From Lactobacillus sp. (GTDB lineage Bacteria; Bacillota; Bacilli; Lactobacillales; Lactobacillaceae): DNA of 6,193 bases. Below are positions 1-6,193 of the stretch, piece after piece (the stretch's first letter is position 1; each line of letters begins with the position of its first letter). The position numbers were made by a program, and so were the translations under genes. The DNA lies in NCBI GenBank assembly GCA_003482405.1, contig DMZB01000127.1, forward strand, positions 1 through 6,193, written 5' to 3'. The notes beneath the pieces were generated by a model that worked only from the letters and a program-made list of their open reading frames with translations, was not told where the DNA came from and made no database searches.

Positions 1-440
1 AGAACATCTAGTGCAATAAACGCTCCAAAAAGACCAAAGATGGCGGTACTCGCACCAGCTGACAGTCCTTGTGGCTGGAAAAACAGGCTCCACACATTGC
101 CGGTTACACCACTAACTAAGTAAATAATTAGTGTGCGCCAGTGGCCAAACATCGTTTCGACAAAGCGACCCAAAAAATACAAAGTCACCATGTTCAACGC
201 GATGTGTTCTAGTGTCACATGAATGAACATCGGCGTAATTAAACGCCACCACTGGCCAGCACGAACTGCTGGACCAAACATCGCTCCTGCTTGATAAAGT
301 GACTGCGCTGAAAATGCGCTAAACAAAGAAATACCTTGCAAGTGAAAGCGCACCAGCATCCATAAGAATACCAGCACATTCACAGTCACTAAACTCACTG
401 TCACCGGCGAATTCTGCTTAAACCGCTGCCAAAAGCGCAT
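1..440 (-). CDS. Rhomboid family intramembrane serine protease (N-terminal 146 residues; runs off the left edge)
   Basis: Membrane-embedded serine protease of the rhomboid family, which cleaves transmembrane segments of other membrane proteins. Visible: a short basic N-terminus, then a first membrane helix at about residues 13-31, the conserved W-W-R-(L/I)-(I/L)-T-P segment ending at P70, the helix with H79-xxx-N83 (the oxyanion His/Asn pair of the family), and G129-A130-S131, the catalytic serine motif, followed by IFGLFGAF. The residue after the catalytic Ser is Thr where many family members have Gly. The catalytic His helix lies outside the window, so activity cannot be confirmed. The ATG at 440 overlaps the stop of the upstream ligase gene by one base and is preceded by a strong AAAGGAGG site, which fixes the start. 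In Bacillus subtilis the rhomboid YqgP/GluP occupies a similar place near a 5-formyl-THF cyclo-ligase, but GluP carries extra TPR repeats; whether this protein does cannot be seen. The natural substrate is unknown. Confidence 0.93.
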   Translation of the reverse strand, partial: MRFWQRFKQNSPVTVSLVTVNVLVFLWMLVRFHLQGISLFSAFSAQSLYQAGAMFGPAVRAGQWWRLITPMFIHVTLEHIALNMVTLYFLGRFVETMFGHWRTLIIYLVSGVTGNVWSLFFQPQGLSAGASTAIFGLFGAFIALDV

Positions 441-994
441 CAGTCGGCCTCCTTTAACGAAATAATCTGCTTTATTTTAATATCAAATGAATCTGGTGTC
501 CATGACACCTTCTTAAATCGTTGGGGAGAAAGCGCCAGACTAACTGTTTCACCGTGATAATTAGCTAAGTAACGGTCATAATAACCGGCCCCAAAACCAA
601 TTCGGCTGCCATCGTCAGCAAATGCCACTCCTGGTACAACCAGTAATGCCATGGCGTCTGCATCAATGACCGTGCCGCCAACCGGCTCTTGAATACCAAA
701 CGAGGTGGTTTCAAAACTCACACCTGGGCCTAACGTGACAAATCCCATTTGCCGATGTGGAAGTGTTCTCGGAACTGCGACTTGCTTGCCGGCAGCTAAT
801 GCTTGGGCAATCAACGGACGCGTATCCAGTTCAATCGCCGTGCTCATCGTCAGTCCAATAATAGCTGCTTGTTGCCACATTTGGCTGCCAACCAGCCCGT
901 CGACAAGTTGCTGGCTTTCTGTTGATTTTTGAGTCGCATTCATGTGCGTCAACGCGGAAATAACCTGTGTTCTAATCACTTCTTTAGTTGTCAT
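440..994 (-). CDS. yqgN: 5-formyltetrahydrofolate cyclo-ligase (5,10-methenyl-THF synthetase), 184 aa
   Basis: Cytosolic enzyme that uses ATP to convert 5-formyl-tetrahydrofolate to 5,10-methenyl-tetrahydrofolate, returning this storage or inhibitory folate to one-carbon metabolism. The family signature is clear: IGFGAGYYDRYL at residues 132-143, preceded by the PGVAFADDGSR segment (121-131), with GIQEP at 100-104 and the AGKQVAVPR strand at 68-76. The N-terminal helix with K4 and R8 also fits the family. A length of 184 aa is normal. The start was set at ATG 994 because GGAGGG (1006-1001) sits six bases upstream. The same frame stays open to a GTG at 1069, but that 25-residue extension has no ribosome binding site, looks unlike the family N-terminus and overlaps a terminator. 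The gene lies 104 bp after rpmG and overlaps the rhomboid start by one base. The symbol is taken from the Bacillus subtilis homologue. Confidence 0.95.
   Translation of the reverse strand: MTTKEVIRTQVISALTHMNATQKSTESQQLVDGLVGSQMWQQAAIIGLTMSTAIELDTRPLIAQALAAGKQVAVPRTLPHRQMGFVTLGPGVSFETTSFGIQEPVGGTVIDADAMALLVVPGVAFADDGSRIGFGAGYYDRYLANYHGETVSLALSPQRFKKVSWTPDSFDIKIKQIISLKEAD
448..455 (-). promoter_or_regulatory. Strong ribosome binding site of the rhomboid gene, inside the ligase reading frame
   Basis: On the minus strand AAAGGAGG ends seven bases before the rhomboid ATG. It lies inside the last codons of the cyclo-ligase gene. Together with the TGATG stop/start overlap it supports translational coupling and decides the rhomboid start. 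Confidence 0.85.
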
Positions 995-1033
995 ATCATA
1001 CCCTCCGAGAGCCCTTAGCAGCCCAAAGCCACA

Positions 1034-1061
1034 ATTACCAATACAGTACCGATGGTAACAA
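1034..1061 (-). promoter_or_regulatory. Possible promoter for the cyclo-ligase / rhomboid pair
   Basis: On the minus strand TTGTTA (1061-1056) and GGTAAT (1039-1034) are spaced by 16 bases, each matching four of six consensus positions. A promoter is expected here because a terminator lies just upstream, after rpmG. The match is weak, and partial read-through from rpmG would serve equally well. Confidence 0.25.
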
Positions 1062-1088
1062 AAAAGCACCCGAGATAATCCCAGGCGC
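1060..1088 (-). terminator. Intrinsic terminator after rpmG
   Basis: Read on the minus strand, positions 1088-1080 (GCGCCTGGG) pair with 1074-1066 (CTCGGGTGC). This gives a nine-pair stem that includes three G-U pairs, with a five-base AUUAU loop, followed at once by six T residues (1065-1060). It begins ten bases after the rpmG TAA. Position, stem and T-run all fit a Rho-independent terminator. The G-U pairs and the six-T tail suggest moderate rather than complete termination. Confidence 0.7.
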
Positions 1089-1098
1089 TAATCAGTCA

Positions 1099-1248
1099 TT
1101 ACTTAGTTTCACGGTGCAAAGTAACTTTGCGATCGTGAGGGCAGTACTTGTTTAATTCGATCCGGTCTGGATTGTTGCGCCGATTCTTTGATGACAAGTA
1201 TGTTTGCCGACCACATTCGGTGCATTCTAAGGTAATGTGTACGCGCAT
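1099..1248 (-). CDS. rpmG: 50S ribosomal protein L33, 49 aa
   Basis: Small protein of the large ribosomal subunit near the E site. The translation begins [13 protein letters not shown] and ends in VTLHRETK, with the [16 protein letters not shown] core that is diagnostic of bacterial L33; 49 residues is the normal length. The start has GGAGGG (1260-1255) six bases upstream. The zinc-ribbon ligands are only partly present: C9 and C12 form the first CxxC, but the second pair is C36-P-H-D39, with Asp in place of the last Cys, so the protein lies between the zinc-binding and zinc-free types. His38 or Asp39 could complete a site, but this is inference. Firmicutes often carry two or more rpmG copies, so this may be one of several. 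The gene sits 99 bp after the penicillin-binding protein gene, with tandem stops TAA TGA and then a terminator. Confidence 0.97.
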   Translation of the reverse strand: MRVHITLECTECGRQTYLSSKNRRNNPDRIELNKYCPHDRKVTLHRETK

Positions 1249-1269
1249 CTTTAACCCTCCACTCTACTT

Positions 1270-1288
1270 AAAAATTGGCGAAGACGCC
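1270..1288 (-). terminator. Weak hairpin with short T-run between the PBP gene and rpmG
   Basis: On the minus strand GGCG-TCTT-CGCC (1288-1277) is followed by AA and five T residues (1274-1270). A four-pair GC stem is short for a terminator. A second, imperfect AT-rich hairpin lies just after the PBP stop (1342-1318) without a T-run. The hairpin is only 22 bases from the rpmG start, which leaves almost no room for a promoter after it, so it may instead be an RNA structure in the rpmG leader. Confidence 0.3.
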
Positions 1289-1347
1289 TCAACTCGAACA
1301 AGTTTATCATTTATTTTACTAAAAGACCAGTACTTTCTTAGTTTTGA

Positions 1348-3423
1348 TTATTTATACCCATCGGAACTTTGAATATCTTTCCAATACAAGTTATAAATAT
1401 CAGCCGCCATCGTTTGGTTGACCAGATAAGAAGCATTGTCTTCCGGCAGTCCTGGCACAGCAACCGCAACGGCAACTTGCGCATTATCGGTTGGTCCATA
1501 AAGGATAATACTTGAGGTAACTGTTTGCTTACCATTAACAAACGTTTCAGCAGTCCCAGTTTTTGCGACAATACCAGGCTTCAAGTTGGTCAACACAGAC
1601 GCACCAGTTTTATGAGCAGATGACCCATTGACAACCTGCCACATACCTTGCTTAACGATTTTCTTAGCGGCTGCGCTGGCAGTCACGTAGTTCAACACTT
1701 TAGGCTGTGCCTGATATTCAACATTGCCCAAGCCACCATTCTTGCCAGTTCCACGAATTTGCGAAACGAGGTATGGTTGCATTCGGGAACCGCCATTGGC
1801 CAACGTGGAGATGTACTGTCCTAATTGTAAGGTCGTATAAGCATCATAGTTACCAAATGCTTCAACCAGTGCTGATCCGATATTAGAACGGCCAGACAAT
1901 CCTTTCAGCCCAGCAGATTCACCTGGTAGATCAATACCAGTCTTAACGCCTAGACCATATTGACTGAAGTTATTACGCAAGGTCTGAAACATTGAACTTG
2001 GTAATCCGTTAATCGAAGCGCCTTGAGAATATTTAAAGCCAACCATCTTCATCGCAACCTGCACGGCATACGAGTTTGAAGATTCTTCCAAAGCAAGTGC
2101 CGCATCCATTGGGAAGGCCCCGTTTTGGTTCCAGTCAGTCGTAATTTTAGAGGTCCCTGTTAAAATAATTGGTTGGTCGACTAACGTGTTGTTTGTCGGT
2201 GTGATTGCACCAGATTCAAAACCACCTGTCAGCATTGCGGGTTTCACCACAGAACCCATAACGATCGGTTGATTAATCGCCCCAAGCGCATCGGTGGTCA
2301 CTTTGCCCGTGTTGGGATCTCGAGAATCGCCAGCCATAGCAAGTACTGCACCGGTCTTTGGATTCATAACGACAGCATAGGCACCTTGACAAGTACTACC
2401 TGGCAGCCGTTTATCAATCACCTTTTGAACTGCATCCTGAAATTTAGAATTAACGGTTAGGACCAAATTGGAACCTTTAGCACCGGCATATTCCTTTGTC
2501 TCTTTGGTAATTTTGCTACTATTGCTAACTTCCACTGAAGTCCGCGACTTAGTGCCTCGCAGAATCGGTTCGTAAGCTTTCTCCAAATAACTGGAACCAA
2601 CGGAATCATTACGTGAATAACCCTGTGAAAGTAGTATGTTCACTTCATCAGCAGGTAGTCCCTGTTTTTCACTGGTGACCGTCCCAACAAAACTCTTCAC
2701 TGAATTTCCAGCCGGATATGAACGTGACCAGCTTGTGGACGTCTTAACACCGGGCATTTCTGACATATGTTCACCAATTTCAGAAACCTCAGTTGGTGAG
2801 ACATTGGTTTCTTTAATATATGTCGTCGACAAGGCGTAGGCACCGTTCATTTTGGTAAAAATTGCCGCAGCATTTTGTTGTGCACCAGAAAGATCCGGTT
2901 TGTGTCTCATTACGTATGCCTGTTGGGCACTTTGCAAGGCAGTTGCACTCATCGCACTTGCCTTAGCAATTTTTGCAGTTACTGCAGTCGCGTTTTTAGT
3001 ATTAGCCAAATAGTAAATTGCTTCTTGACGATCCGTCAGCGTATCGGTCGGCACTGTCAAAAATTTGCCAAGCTTATTTGATACCTTGTACATATCTTCG
3101 GCCGTAACGTTGATGCCCTTCGTATAACTGATTGCCTGGTGGGCCTCATTGCCAACCAGTACCTTGCCCGTGGAGTCATAGATCATACCCCGCTGGACGT
3201 TATTAGTTTCAATTGTATTATCGGTTCGGTTCACTTCTGCTTTAAACATGGCCCCGTTTTTAAGTTGTAAATAGGCCATTTGAAAGGCTAAGGCTGCCAA
3301 CAGAACAAACACAATCACCAAGAGCAAATTCAGTCGAAACGGAATTCTTGTCGTTTGATCGTCATGATTAGTTTGCGTTTTTCTGCGCTGAATAAACTTA
3401 TTAAACACTGGATCCTCAACCAT
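1348..3423 (-). CDS. pbp2b: Class B penicillin-binding protein, PBP2b/PbpA type (peptidoglycan transpeptidase), 691 aa
   Basis: Membrane-anchored DD-transpeptidase that cross-links peptidoglycan on the outer face of the membrane. Order: cytoplasmic N-terminus rich in Arg/Lys, one membrane helix (about 30-51), an N-terminal PBP-dimer domain starting at R78-G-M-I-Y-D83, with YPAGNSVKSFVGTV (236-249) and GSSYLEKAYEPILRG (276-290), then the transpeptidase domain from about 345. All three catalytic motifs are present: S391-V-V-K394 (nucleophile Ser391), S448-S-N450, and K621-T-G-T624. There are no PASTA repeats at the C-terminus, unlike PBP2x. The sequence resembles pneumococcal PBP2b as I recall it (SEKxGLPA, GSVVK and KTGTAE regions), so a role in side-wall or peripheral synthesis is inferred. 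The ATG at 3423 has AAGG directly against it, which is too close for a normal ribosome binding site; GTG 3408 (codon 6), with GAGG five bases upstream, is a real alternative and gives 686 aa. The gene is divergent from the YfhO gene. Confidence 0.95.
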   Translation of the reverse strand: MVEDPVFNKFIQRRKTQTNHDDQTTRIPFRLNLLLVIVFVLLAALAFQMAYLQLKNGAMFKAEVNRTDNTIETNNVQRGMIYDSTGKVLVGNEAHQAISYTKGINVTAEDMYKVSNKLGKFLTVPTDTLTDRQEAIYYLANTKNATAVTAKIAKASAMSATALQSAQQAYVMRHKPDLSGAQQNAAAIFTKMNGAYALSTTYIKETNVSPTEVSEIGEHMSEMPGVKTSTSWSRSYPAGNSVKSFVGTVTSEKQGLPADEVNILLSQGYSRNDSVGSSYLEKAYEPILRGTKSRTSVEVSNSSKITKETKEYAGAKGSNLVLTVNSKFQDAVQKVIDKRLPGSTCQGAYAVVMNPKTGAVLAMAGDSRDPNTGKVTTDALGAINQPIVMGSVVKPAMLTGGFESGAITPTNNTLVDQPIILTGTSKITTDWNQNGAFPMDAALALEESSNSYAVQVAMKMVGFKYSQGASINGLPSSMFQTLRNNFSQYGLGVKTGIDLPGESAGLKGLSGRSNIGSALVEAFGNYDAYTTLQLGQYISTLANGGSRMQPYLVSQIRGTGKNGGLGNVEYQAQPKVLNYVTASAAAKKIVKQGMWQVVNGSSAHKTGASVLTNLKPGIVAKTGTAETFVNGKQTVTSSIILYGPTDNAQVAVAVAVPGLPEDNASYLVNQTMAADIYNLYWKDIQSSDGYK

Positions 3424-3449
3424 CCTTATCTAAATTAGCATGACACATC

Positions 3450-3479
3450 ATTTTGCGAAATTACATAAAATTTTGGCAA
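3450..3479 (-). promoter_or_regulatory. Possible promoter of the PBP gene
   Basis: On the minus strand TTGCCA (3479-3474) and CAAAAT (3455-3450) are 18 bases apart, about 27 bases before the annotated start. The -35 lies in the left arm of the inverted repeat. Both hexamers are partial matches and the spacing is at the long end, so this is tentative. Confidence 0.25.
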
Positions 3480-3490
3480 AGTGCTTTGCC
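3475..3490. repeat. Perfect inverted repeat (7-bp arms) in the divergent intergenic region; candidate operator
   Basis: GGCAAAG (3475-3481) and CTTTGCC (3484-3490) are exact inverse complements separated by two bases. With a two-base centre it reads more like a binding site for a dimeric protein than an RNA hairpin, and on neither strand does a run of T follow. It sits between two divergent genes and each arm holds a TTGCC that could be part of a -35 element. I do not recognise it as the site of a named regulator. Confidence 0.5.
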
Positions 3491-3513
3491 GTCTGAAAAG
3501 TATCGTCTATCAT
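3486..3513 (+). promoter_or_regulatory. Possible promoter of the YfhO-family gene
   Basis: TTGCCG (3486-3491) and TATCAT (3508-3513) are spaced by 16 bases. The -10 matches five of six consensus positions and the -35 four of six. This leaves a leader of roughly 70 bases before the ATG at 3592. The -35 overlaps the right arm of the inverted repeat, so a protein bound there would block it. A second TATAGG at 3516-3521 has no good -35. Confidence 0.4.
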
Positions 3514-3570
3514 TGTATAGGAAGTCGCCGAAAAGCTAAAGTGGCCCAGCCAAACTTTATTTTTTTTGAA

Positions 3571-3578
3571 AGAAAGGA
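3571..3578 (+). promoter_or_regulatory. Ribosome binding site of the YfhO-family gene, unusually far from the ATG
   Basis: AGAAAGGA can pair over eight bases with the 3' end of 16S rRNA of Firmicutes. It ends 13 bases before the ATG at 3592; because the match lacks the final GG, the effective distance is nearer 11. No in-frame start codon lies between them, so the ATG at 3592 is kept. Confidence 0.6.
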
Positions 3579-3591
3579 ATCATCAACATTC

Positions 3592-6193
3592 ATGATTAGA
3601 CATGCAATTCAGAAATATTGGCCACTGTTACTCAGCTTTTTTGTACCCAGTCTTTTTATGCTCATTTATTTTGCCAGTCGTGGCATGGCTCCCTTTGGCA
3701 GCAGCTCCCTACTCACTGTCGATATGGGACAGCAATACATAGATTTTTTTGCGTTCTTTAGAAACACATTATTACATCATCCGGGCAGTTTTTTCTACAG
3801 CTTCAGCAAAGCGCTGGGCGGTGAAACCACTAGTTTGTGGGCCTACTACTTAATGAGCCCGTTTATCCTGCTACTCTTGCCATTTAGCAAAGGTAGTCTG
3901 ACAACCGGTGTTTTGTTTGTCACCGTGGCCAAATACGGCGCCGCAGGACTAAGTATGGCGTGGACCCTGAAACGTTTGCATTTGCAAACAAGCTGGCGGT
4001 TACCACTATTTGCAACGACGTATGCCATGTCGGGCTGGACAATAGCCAATCAATTAAATCTCATGTGGTTAGATGCGCTCATTGTGTTGCCGCTAGTTAT
4101 CTTTGGTTTAGAACGACTGGTTAATCAACATCGTTGGCTACCCTATGTGAGTTGGCTGTCGGTGGCACTAATCGTTAATTATTACATGGCGTTCATGATC
4201 AGTTTGTTCACCATTCTCTACTTTTTGTTTAGTAGCGTCTGGCATTGGCTGGCATGGCGTGAGTTTACGCTCAACGCTTGCCGTTACGTCGGCGCATCAA
4301 TCTTAGCCGGTGGCATCGCTGCCTTTGTGTTGTTACCAACCTACTTTGCACTTCAGTTAAGCAAGGCCAGCTATACTCTGACGAAGTTCAAATGGACTTG
4401 GGACTATGCGCCGTGGAAGATGCTGGGCAAACTCTATCCCGGTGGGTTTAATTTTGCCCAGATGCCTAAAGGTCAACCAAATCTGTTCGTGGGTGCCATC
4501 GTGCTCATTTTAGCAATTGCCTTTTTCACTGAAAGTCAATTTCACTGGCCAGTGAAACTCACTGCTGCGCTGATAACGGTATTCTTTATTTTATCCGTTT
4601 CATTTACACCATTAAATCTGCTGTGGCACGCCGGTCAGTTTCCGATTTGGTATCCGTATCGTTTTTCATACATCGTCAGTTTCTGGCTGATTTGGCTGGC
4701 GGCCATCAGTTGGCGCCCACAAAGACAATTAAACTGGTGGACGATTAGTTTAGTCACCACGTTACTGTTCGTGACAGACGGTTATTTGTTTTTTGAAATG
4801 CACCATCTCAATTTTTTAACAACTGGGCAATTACTAACTGGCTCAGCCATGATGTTGATTGGCCTCATCTGCTTATCGCCACTTGCACATCGTTTCAGCT
4901 GGCTCTTAATGGTTATTCCATTTCTCACTCTCGCCGACATGGGCACAAATGCTGTTTTATCATTAAATAAAATTAGCTACGTACCTCAAAAACAGTTTTC
5001 TGTCTACACGGATATTCTTGATCAAACGAGTCAAGCAACCAAAAAAATTGACTCGGGAATGTACCGTATCGGGACTACTTTTCAACGAACCAAGGATGAT
5101 CCAATGCAAGGCGATTATTTCGGCGGTGCTCATTTTGGTTCCACTCTGGAGCGCAAAACGACCGGATTTTACGACTTAACCGGTAATCCTGACGGCGATG
5201 GCTTTGTCACCTATGCAAATGGCACGGAATTCATGGATGCATTACTCAATATGAAGTACTTTTGGTCCGCTAATGACATTCCTCAAGTTGGTCACAACTC
5301 TGACTATAAATATATGCCAACCTTGACTAGAAAGCCTGATCTTCACGATTATGTGGACACAAAACAGTTGCCGCAAACCACCATCACGCGGAATCCGAAC
5401 ACCTTGGGGATGGGTTTCATGACAGCCAAGCAAACCTTGTCCGTGAAGCAGATCATCCATGATCCCATTTCCAATCAAAATCAGCTATGGAATGCCTTTC
5501 TCGGCCAGGATAATCAAAATCGGTTATTTACGGCGGCCAACTTTAACGGTGTCACATTTACTAATACCAATCGTCTTACAAATATCACTGGCGCCACGTT
5601 AACTAAACAAAACCCTCATAAGTCAGCACGGATGACACTAACCTTTACCCCTAGAACTAATGATGCGTATTATCTGTCACTGGGTGCCAATCTACAGAAG
5701 GACAATGTCAAGATTCTGTTGAATGGCCAACCACTCGCACAGTATCAAACCTTCCGCAACACGGTCTTAGTTAATCTGGTCAATCAGCAACAGGACCAAC
5801 CACAAAAAATTACATTTATTCTCAAGAAAAATGCGCTTTGGCTTCAAAACGTAACCCTTTATCAACTGCCACATACGCAGTTTGAGCAAGGCATCAGCCA
5901 ACTTCAGCAACACCCGCTAAAAATCGCCCATTGGTCACAAACACAAATTGAGGGCCGAATCGTAGCCACAAAGACGCGGCCAGTTCTGATGACAAGCATT
6001 CCAGCCCAAGCCGGTTGGCAGACGTTTGTTGATGGTCATCGTGTGAAAACACACGTTGTCGCCGATGAGTTCCTGGCTCTTTCCCTAACGCCTGGGCCAC
6101 ACCGTATTACCTTTCGCTACCGCACCCCTTACCTGATTTTAGGAATTATTCTTTCAATTATCAGCTTAATTGTTCTGAATGTGCTTGTACTTG
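3592..6193 (+). CDS. yfhO: YfhO-family multi-pass membrane protein, probable GT-C type (lipo)teichoic acid glycosyltransferase (runs off the right edge; 867 codons seen)
   Basis: The frame is open from ATG 3592 to the window end. After a first membrane helix (about residues 11-28) comes the family hallmark VDMGQQYIDFFAFF (43-56), with D44 in the position of the first-loop acidic residue of GT-C enzymes. Other family marks are the SKALGGE segment (73-79), the MWLDALIVLPL helix (158-168) and WYPYRFSY (353-360). About a dozen membrane helices extend to about residue 455; a large, probably extracellular domain (about 470-840) follows, ending in AGWQTFVDGHRV (838-849 region) and PGPHRITFRY, then a last helix interrupted by the edge. 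Family members are about 850-900 aa, so only a short tail is missing. In Bacillus and Listeria, YfhO-type proteins (YfhO, GtlB) transfer sugars from an undecaprenyl-linked donor onto lipoteichoic acid outside the cell, working with a CsbB/GtlA-type donor enzyme; none is visible here. The polymer and sugar in this organism are unknown. Confidence 0.9.
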   Translation, partial: MIRHAIQKYWPLLLSFFVPSLFMLIYFASRGMAPFGSSSLLTVDMGQQYIDFFAFFRNTLLHHPGSFFYSFSKALGGETTSLWAYYLMSPFILLLLPFSKGSLTTGVLFVTVAKYGAAGLSMAWTLKRLHLQTSWRLPLFATTYAMSGWTIANQLNLMWLDALIVLPLVIFGLERLVNQHRWLPYVSWLSVALIVNYYMAFMISLFTILYFLFSSVWHWLAWREFTLNACRYVGASILAGGIAAFVLLPTYFALQLSKASYTLTKFKWTWDYAPWKMLGKLYPGGFNFAQMPKGQPNLFVGAIVLILAIAFFTESQFHWPVKLTAALITVFFILSVSFTPLNLLWHAGQFPIWYPYRFSYIVSFWLIWLAAISWRPQRQLNWWTISLVTTLLFVTDGYLFFEMHHLNFLTTGQLLTGSAMMLIGLICLSPLAHRFSWLLMVIPFLTLADMGTNAVLSLNKISYVPQKQFSVYTDILDQTSQATKKIDSGMYRIGTTFQRTKDDPMQGDYFGGAHFGSTLERKTTGFYDLTGNPDGDGFVTYANGTEFMDALLNMKYFWSANDIPQVGHNSDYKYMPTLTRKPDLHDYVDTKQLPQTTITRNPNTLGMGFMTAKQTLSVKQIIHDPISNQNQLWNAFLGQDNQNRLFTAANFNGVTFTNTNRLTNITGATLTKQNPHKSARMTLTFTPRTNDAYYLSLGANLQKDNVKILLNGQPLAQYQTFRNTVLVNLVNQQQDQPQKITFILKKNALWLQNVTLYQLPHTQFEQGISQLQQHPLKIAHWSQTQIEGRIVATKTRPVLMTSIPAQAGWQTFVDGHRVKTHVVADEFLALSLTPGPHRITFRYRTPYLILGIILSIISLIVLNVLVL

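Noticed and set aside
705..932. Plus-strand 75-codon open frame opposite the cyclo-ligase
   Set aside because: It is antisense to a clear enzyme gene, has no ribosome binding site I could see, and resembles no family.
995..1069. 25-residue N-terminal extension of the cyclo-ligase from GTG 1069
   Set aside because: There is no ribosome binding site at the GTG, it overlaps the rpmG terminator, and ATG 994 has GGAGGG at ideal spacing and a family-like N-terminus.
1015..1095. A 26-codon hydrophobic open stretch on the minus strand after rpmG, in the rpmG frame, that reads like a small membrane peptide and ends 20 bases before the ligase start
   Set aside because: It has no ATG or GTG start and no ribosome binding site, and its first part is the terminator stem and T-run, which explains the Phe/Val-rich look.
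1318..1342. Imperfect hairpin just after the PBP stop codon, possible terminator
   Set aside because: The stem is AT-rich with a bulge and no T-run follows in the direction of transcription.
2269..3081. Short plus-strand open frames (2269-2460, 2636-2839, 2875-3081) opposite the PBP gene
   Set aside because: They are antisense to a well-supported gene, show no recognisable domain, and are the expected by-product of its codon use.
3424..3540. WalR- or LiaR-like box in the divergent region, including TGTAAT near 3463
   Set aside because: Only one half-site was found; the second half at the required spacing is absent.
3541..3591. Alternative GTG start 17 codons upstream of the YfhO ATG
   Set aside because: It would place the only good ribosome binding site inside the coding region and has none of its own; the ATG gives the usual short N-terminus before the first membrane helix.
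3846..6100. Minus-strand open frames (3846-4049, 5242-5478, 5894-6100) opposite the YfhO gene
   Set aside because: The plus-strand frame carries the family motifs throughout; these are shadows.

Overview
The window looks like ordinary chromosomal core DNA from a low-to-mid-GC Gram-positive bacterium of the order Lactobacillales. The likeliest source is a lactobacillus of the Lacticaseibacillus (casei/rhamnosus) kind. This is judged from the protein sequences, the strong AGGAGG-type ribosome binding sites and the gene order; the species assignment is inference. No mobile element, CRISPR array, tRNA or rRNA was seen.

Layout: positions 1-3423 are read on the minus strand. In transcription order they hold a class B penicillin-binding protein of the pneumococcal PBP2b / Bacillus PbpA type (3423-1348), ribosomal protein L33 (rpmG, 1248-1099), 5-formyltetrahydrofolate cyclo-ligase (994-440), and a rhomboid intramembrane protease whose start is at 440 and whose C-terminal part lies beyond the left edge. 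A convincing intrinsic terminator follows rpmG (1088-1060) and a weaker hairpin precedes it. The ligase and rhomboid genes overlap by one base (TGATG) and are probably translationally coupled. From 3592 to the right edge, one very long plus-strand frame encodes a YfhO-family multi-pass membrane glycosyltransferase. It runs off the window inside its C-terminal membrane helix.

The 168-bp divergent region (3424-3591) separates the two envelope genes. It holds a perfect 7-bp-arm inverted repeat, GGCAAAGTGCTTTGCC, each arm of which contains a possible -35 element for one of the two directions. This is the most interesting non-coding signal here.

Functionally, the PBP makes peptidoglycan cross-links (probably in the elongation or peripheral machinery) and YfhO-family proteins glycosylate lipoteichoic acid or related envelope polymers, so the divergent pair is an envelope theme. 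The L33 / folate ligase / rhomboid set is a housekeeping neighbourhood that resembles the rpmGB-yqgN-yqgP-glcK region of Bacillus subtilis. I found no evidence for a previously undescribed system in this window.
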